Assembly (NCBI GenBank): GCA_029555925.1
Contig: JAKPQU010000470.1
Coordinates: forward strand, 1-9,330
Direction: 5' to 3'
Source: Bacillota bacterium
Lineage (GTDB): Bacteria; Eremiobacterota; SpSt-956; JAKJGF01
DNA: 9,330 nt
A program made the translations under genes and the position numbers. A model generated the notes under the pieces. It did not search any database. It was not told the origin of the DNA and saw nothing but the letters and a program-made list of their open reading frames with translations. Below, piece by piece: positions 6,476 to 9,330 of this stretch (the first letter of the stretch is position 1; each line of letters opens with the position of its first letter).

Positions 6476-7120
6476 TTAATTTTTTGTTTCGATAGAAGAT
6501 GTTATTTCAAATCTTTCTGTCCCGGTTTTGGGAGATTTACCTTCCATGATAGCTACTCTGGCGCTGCTGTTAATGTTTTTTTCATAGGTTATTTTAACCG
6601 TAATAATAGGCCCTGATTGCTGAAAGTTTATACCATCCAGATTACGGGCCAGGGTAGCGCCTTTATTGCAATAGGTGCCTGAGGAAAAAGGGAAAACCAT
6701 TGGAAAAGAAGATGGAGTTTTACTTATATCTGTACGGGCAATATATCTTCTGAACAATACCAGATTATTCGGAGAACCTGTTGTATAATAAAGGACATAG
6801 CCCTGCCATACAGGTGCTCCGCTGTTATCATTATATATGAATTCTCCTGATACAGGGTCTACGGATGTTTCAAATACTATTACATGGCCGTCGCCGTCTA
6901 TTGTTAAAGAAGTTATGGTAGTAAAGGTAAGATCCCTGACAATTCTCTTCATTGCCACTTCTGCACTCTGCTGTAATTCGCTTCTTATAGCTCCTATCTG
7001 CCATGTTTTAAGTCCTACTGCAAAGGTAGCATACATGAACATAAGAAATAAAGAGAATACTACCATTGTTACAGCTATTTCTATAATACTGAAACCTTTT
7101 TCCTGACATCTGTCTCTCAT
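6476..7120 (-). CDS. PilW/GspJ-like minor pilin (pseudopilin)
   Basis: This 214-aa protein has a type IV prepilin leader, MRDRCQEKG, with cleavage expected before FSIIE. Glu at position 5 of the mature protein and a hydrophobic helix (about residues 10-30) follow. The stretch LQQSAEVAMKRIVRDL (44-59) matches the amphipathic helix region typical of PilW and GspJ. The rest is a beta-rich globular domain. It starts three bases after the upstream stop, with AGGA about 8 nt before the ATG. It would be processed by PilD-type prepilin peptidase and inserted near the tip of a type IV pilus or type II secretion pseudopilus. PilW versus GspJ cannot be decided here, because no assembly ATPase or secretin gene is in the window. 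Confidence 0.85.
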   Translation of the reverse strand: MRDRCQEKGFSIIEIAVTMVVFSLFLMFMYATFAVGLKTWQIGAIRSELQQSAEVAMKRIVRDLTFTTITSLTIDGDGHVIVFETSVDPVSGEFIYNDNSGAPVWQGYVLYYTTGSPNNLVLFRRYIARTDISKTPSSFPMVFPFSSGTYCNKGATLARNLDGINFQQSGPIITVKITYEKNINSSARVAIMEGKSPKTGTERFEITSSIETKN

Positions 7121-7123
7121 AAA

Positions 7124-7606
7124 TTACATCCTGGCAGGTTTTGTAATAAGTGTCACTGTCTTAAGTGATTTTTCACCCTGTCCCGGTTCCTGCCATGTTA
7201 CAAGAAGGGTGACTTTTTTTATATTACTTATATGCGCATTCGGATCGTCTGTATATTCTCTGATAGTCATCGTATAGTTATAAGGAATATTATTTGAAGT
7301 TTGCTGACCTTTGATTTCTACAGGAAGAGATGATGTGCCCCACGTCAAATTGTTATCAACCTTCGGTGTGCCGGAAATGGCAGCCTGTATGGTACTTTTA
7401 TAAATAATCACATCCTCCAGGGGGATTTTCTTTAATTCTGCCAGTTTACTGCTGGCTATATTAATGGCACCACTCTTATATTTCCCTTTTTTTATAGCAG
7501 AGAGACCATGGACAAAAACACCTGCTATTATTACTATTATAAAGCCCATCACAGCTATTCCCATTATCATTTCAGCCAGTGTAAACCCTTTGCCGGAATT
7601 TTTCAC
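7124..7606 (-). CDS. PilV/GspI-like minor pilin (pseudopilin)
   Basis: With the start used here the protein is 160 aa: leader MKNSGKG, cleavage before FTLAE (Glu12 is the conserved mature Glu5), and a hydrophobic helix at about 8-32. KSGAINIASSKLAELKKIP (about 43-61) is typical of PilV/GspI. A C-terminal beta segment with LLVTWQEPGQGEKSLKTVTL resembles the end of PilV-like proteins. An ATG at 7645 would add 13 residues, giving an unusually long leader. The GTG at 7606 has GGAGG at an ideal 8 nt and yields a canonical 7-residue leader, so it is preferred. It is the first gene of the I-J-K (or V-W-X) ordered operon; the next ATG lies 3 nt after its stop. Confidence 0.85.
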   Translation of the reverse strand: MKNSGKGFTLAEMIMGIAVMGFIIVIIAGVFVHGLSAIKKGKYKSGAINIASSKLAELKKIPLEDVIIYKSTIQAAISGTPKVDNNLTWGTSSLPVEIKGQQTSNNIPYNYTMTIREYTDDPNAHISNIKKVTLLVTWQEPGQGEKSLKTVTLITKPARM

Positions 7607-7614
7607 ATACATTA

Positions 7615-7620
7615 CCTCCG
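7615..7620 (-). promoter_or_regulatory. Strong ribosome-binding site fixing the PilV-like start
   Basis: CGGAGG on the minus strand is followed by 8 nt (TAATGTAT) and then GTG at 7606-7604. The ATG within that spacer (7614-7607) is in frame but only 2 nt from GGAGG, too close. The longer ATG at 7645 has no purine-rich site in front of it. Confidence 0.75.
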
Positions 7621-7649
7621 GAATAAAATAAATTCCACTCTTCATATTA

Positions 7650-7669
7650 TTATCACTTTTTTTTGATAA
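7650..7669. repeat. Short inverted repeat upstream of the pilin-like operon
   Basis: TTATCA (7650-7655) pairs with TGATAA (7664-7669) around an 8-nt T/A-rich loop. It lies in the presumed 5' leader of the minus-strand pilin-like operon, just before the unused ATG at 7645. A hairpin or protein-binding site is possible, but the region is so AT-rich that chance is a real alternative. Confidence 0.25.
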
Positions 7670-7718
7670 AAGTAAAGTTTGCTTTGATAGTTTTTTTAGG
7701 CAGTAAGTTTTACTTTTA
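7667..7718. repeat. 10-bp inverted repeat in the divergent intergenic region
   Basis: TAAAAGTAAA (7667-7676) is perfectly complementary to TTTACTTTTA (7709-7718), with 32 bp between them. It sits between the predicted minus-strand promoter and the PilV-like start. It may be two operator half-sites or a long-range RNA stem in the leader. Confidence 0.3.
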
Positions 7719-7733
7719 CTGGAAATTACACAT

Positions 7734-7763
7734 TGTATATAAACTCAATCTGTCATTTTTCAA
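7734..7763 (-). promoter_or_regulatory. Possible promoter of the pilin-like operon
   Basis: Read on the minus strand, TTGAAA (7763-7758) and TATACA (7739-7734) are 18 bp apart, a fair sigma-70 match. Transcription would begin near 7727, leaving a leader of about 120 nt with the inverted repeats noted at 7650-7718. No sigma-54 GG/GC signature of the kind that drives many pilin genes was seen. Confidence 0.4.
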
Positions 7764-7772
7764 CCTTTCATT

Positions 7773-7804
7773 TTGACAATCACTCTGATCTTATGTTAAC
7801 ATAA
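7773..7804 (+). promoter_or_regulatory. -35-like element with perfect 14-bp palindrome upstream of the HDOD gene
   Basis: TTGACA (7773-7778) is a consensus -35 hexamer. The -10 is unclear: TTAACA (7796-7801) lies at 17 bp and CATAAT (7800-7805) at 21 bp. Covering this spot is TTATGTTAACATAA (7791-7804), a perfect 14-bp palindrome placed as an operator that would compete with RNA polymerase. It lies 35 bp before the HDOD ATG. The regulator is unknown. Confidence 0.45.
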
Positions 7805-7838
7805 TAAATAAATATATCTTATTCTCCGGGAGATTTTT

Positions 7839-9110
7839 ATGGAAGTAGAAATATTTATAGACAAAAGAAAAAATAAATTAAAACGCAATTTTAAAGAGGA
7901 TTTTAAGATATTATGTCCTTTCTGTTCAAGCTTAAATAAATATTTACTTAATACTTCCAGAGATCTTTACTGTAAAAATTGTAATGAACTGTTAGTTTTT
8001 ATACCGGACAGGAGTTTAGTTGACGGGAATAAAGAAGTAGAGAAAATAAGTGCTTCTAAAGTGCAGGTAGAGCCGGTAATGGATAAGAAGCCTGCAGATA
8101 AAACAGCGGCAAGACCTGTAAAAGTAGAAGAAAGAGCTTCATCCAATAAAACAGAGTCGGTACCTGTAAAAGTAGAACAGAGAGATTTATCCAATGTAGA
8201 AATAGGCTCTCATGAAAAGGCTAAAAATGAAAATATAAAAAGAATTAAAGTAACGATAGAAGAGCTTAAAAAAAGAGATTTTTCTTATCTTTCATTGTTA
8301 TTTGCTTCAGATACCTTTAATATAGATGAAAGGGATTTTAATAAAGTCTCTACAATGATTAAATATGATCCTGCTATTACGTCGAAGATAATACAGATAG
8401 CAAAATCACCTGCCTATGGATTTTATAAACAGGATATTAATCTGAATACTGCTGTAACTATTTTAGGGGTTAAGAAGGCAGCTGAAATAATAGGAATTGC
8501 AGCCAATAGAGATCTCTTTAAAAGTGTAAGTACTACGGAATTATACAAACAGATCTGTTATCATTCTCTGGGAGTAGGTATATTTGCAAAACTTCTTTCT
8601 CCTCATATGGATCTTTCTGAAGATGAAATGTTTATGATAGGTATAATGCATGATGTAGGGAAAATAATACTTTATATTTCCATGCCAGTAGAATATGAGG
8701 AACTTATCAATATAACAAGGGAAGATTTTATCCCCGTTATAGATGCAGAAAGAAAATATATGAATATAGATCACTGTGAAGTAGGGAAGATTGCCATGAA
8801 TGAGTGGAACTATGGAAGACAGTTTGTTGATACGGCTTCATACCATCATGGACTTGAATTTGTAGAAGATCAGGAATTACATAAAATGTTATTGTGTATT
8901 CAGGCTTCCAATATTTTATGTAATCTGGCTAAAATAGGAAATATTAAAAATATAAGAACTATGAAAATTGAATTATTTGATAAAAAGACAAAAGAAATGA
9001 TGAAAGGGATAAGTATTCCTAAAATAATGCTTCAGGCAGGGCAGGAGATAAATAATCTGCAGTTAATGTTTGGTGTGAAAAATATTGTAACCATGACAAA
9101 AAACCTGTAA
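7839..9110 (+). CDS. Zinc-ribbon/HDOD-domain protein
   Basis: This 423-aa cytoplasmic protein has three parts. An N-terminal MJ0042-like zinc ribbon has Cys26-x2-Cys29 and Cys45-x2-Cys48. A hydrophilic, repetitive linker (about 60-135) is rich in Lys, Glu, Val and Ser. An HDOD domain (about 138-365) carries WNYG-type and HSLG-type motifs, His271-Asp272 in MHDVGK, His312 and His336-His337, plus a C-terminal extension. HDOD proteins are HD-fold relatives, often non-catalytic, that take part in cyclic-nucleotide or motility signalling. Here several HD-type His/Asp residues survive, so hydrolase activity is not excluded. GGGAG at 7828-7832, 6 nt before the ATG, supports the start. It is divergent from the pilin-like operon; a link to pili is only a guess. 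Confidence 0.85.
   Translation: MEVEIFIDKRKNKLKRNFKEDFKILCPFCSSLNKYLLNTSRDLYCKNCNELLVFIPDRSLVDGNKEVEKISASKVQVEPVMDKKPADKTAARPVKVEERASSNKTESVPVKVEQRDLSNVEIGSHEKAKNENIKRIKVTIEELKKRDFSYLSLLFASDTFNIDERDFNKVSTMIKYDPAITSKIIQIAKSPAYGFYKQDINLNTAVTILGVKKAAEIIGIAANRDLFKSVSTTELYKQICYHSLGVGIFAKLLSPHMDLSEDEMFMIGIMHDVGKIILYISMPVEYEELINITREDFIPVIDAERKYMNIDHCEVGKIAMNEWNYGRQFVDTASYHHGLEFVEDQELHKMLLCIQASNILCNLAKIGNIKNIRTMKIELFDKKTKEMMKGISIPKIMLQAGQEINNLQLMFGVKNIVTMTKNL
8114..8209 (+). repeat. Two 48-bp tandem repeats in the HDOD linker
   Basis: ACCTGTAAAAGTAGAA occurs at 8114-8129 and again at 8162-8177, exactly 48 bp (16 codons) apart. The following bases are also similar (ATCCAAT in both copies). The encoded units begin PVKVEER and PVKVEQR. 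A more diverged unit (KVQVEP) precedes them. It is an in-frame duplication that lengthens a flexible linker. Confidence 0.75.
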
Positions 9111-9128
9111 TTTTTATTAGCAATTACT

Positions 9129-9148
9129 GAAGTGAGAAGTGAAAAGTC
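9129..9148 (+). repeat. GTGARAA-type short purine repeat
   Basis: GAAGTGAGAAGTGAAAAGTC is built of imperfect GTGAGAA/GTGAAAA heptamers. A similar run, CGTGAAGGGTGAAGAGTGAG, lies at 1754-1773 over the cbiQ ribosome-binding site. Such degenerate heptamer runs between genes are common dispersed repeats in some genomes; only two short examples are seen here. Confidence 0.35.
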
Positions 9149-9306
9149 AAAAAACCTTATCTAATTCTGGTTTATAACATATTAAAATATTAATTGTTGA
9201 TGCTAAGTACCGCTACAGTTAAATTAGTAACCATTTATCAGCTTCTGCCTGACAGGCTCTTACGAAGAAAAATAATTTGCCTTATTTAATTTGTTTTGCA
9301 GACAAT

Positions 9307-9327
9307 AAATTAACCACTGGTTAATTT
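9307..9327. promoter_or_regulatory. 21-bp palindrome at the right edge, candidate operator
   Basis: AAATTAACCA (9307-9316), a central C, and TGGTTAATTT (9318-9327) form a perfect 10+1+10 inverted repeat. As RNA it would be a 9-bp stem with a 3-nt loop, but no U-run follows within the window. A dimeric-repressor operator for a gene just right of the window, or a bidirectional terminator, are the two readings. Confidence 0.45.
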
Positions 9328-9330
9328 CTA

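Larger units (their letters stand above)
9111..9330. other. Non-coding AT-rich region after the HDOD gene
   Basis: I see no gene here. It contains a purine repeat (9129-9148), a weak AAACC/GGTTT inverted repeat (9152-9156 with 9169-9173, no T-run), a GCCTG-A-CAGGC palindrome (9247-9257) and a large palindrome at the right edge. It may be the control region of a gene beyond the window. Confidence 0.5.

Noticed and set aside
9247..9257. GCCTG-A-CAGGC palindrome as terminator or tRNA arm
   Set aside because: The stem is only 5 bp with a 1-nt centre, with no T-run and no tRNA-like context around it.

Overview
The window is AT-rich bacterial DNA with closely packed genes and clear Shine-Dalgarno sites. 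It holds three blocks: (1) a plus-strand nickel (or nickel/cobalt) ECF transporter operon with its own NikR regulator, about 154-3285; (2) a minus-strand block with a lone kinase-fold gene (3260-4078) and a three-gene type IV pilin-like (pseudopilin) operon (4158-7606); (3) a divergent plus-strand gene for a zinc-ribbon/HDOD protein (7839-9110). Pseudopilins and an HDOD protein point to a bacterium with a type IV pilus or type II secretion apparatus. I cannot name the phylum from the sequence. No rRNA, tRNA, CRISPR array, insertion sequence or phage gene was seen.

Region 1. A near-consensus sigma-70 promoter (TTGACT, 17 bp, TATAAT) precedes a leader of about 90 nt rich in inverted repeats. 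Then come cbiM/nikM (S component with the metal-binding N-terminus), a PDGLE-domain gene (nikN), nikR (ribbon-helix-helix nickel sensor with all four nickel ligands), cbiQ (EcfT) and cbiO (EcfA). CbiM with the small PDGLE protein binds and passes the ion, CbiQ couples to the ATPase CbiO, and NikR probably shuts the operon off when nickel is sufficient. NikR in the middle of the operon is the main reason to prefer nickel over cobalt.

Region 2. The kinase gene runs towards cbiO and their 3' ends overlap by 26 bp. Its protein keeps the catalytic residues of the HipA / PI3-PI4-kinase-like fold, but no HipB-like partner gene is present. Upstream lies an operon read right to left, in the order of the minor pilin genes pilV-pilW-pilX or gspI-gspJ-gspK. 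The last product is very large (767 aa), with a long beta-rich ectodomain and a Pro/Thr linker, and may form the tip of a pilus or pseudopilus. Two starts were moved inward on the basis of Shine-Dalgarno position.

Region 3. The 7607-7838 interval is a divergent control region with a possible promoter on each side, several AT-rich inverted repeats and a perfect 14-bp palindrome. The HDOD protein has an N-terminal four-cysteine zinc ribbon, a repetitive hydrophilic linker and an HDOD domain that keeps His-Asp. The last 220 bases are non-coding and end in a 21-bp palindrome that may control a gene beyond the window.

Nothing here is clearly a new system. The items most worth a second look are the structured nikM leader, the giant GspK/PilX-like protein and the orphan kinase.
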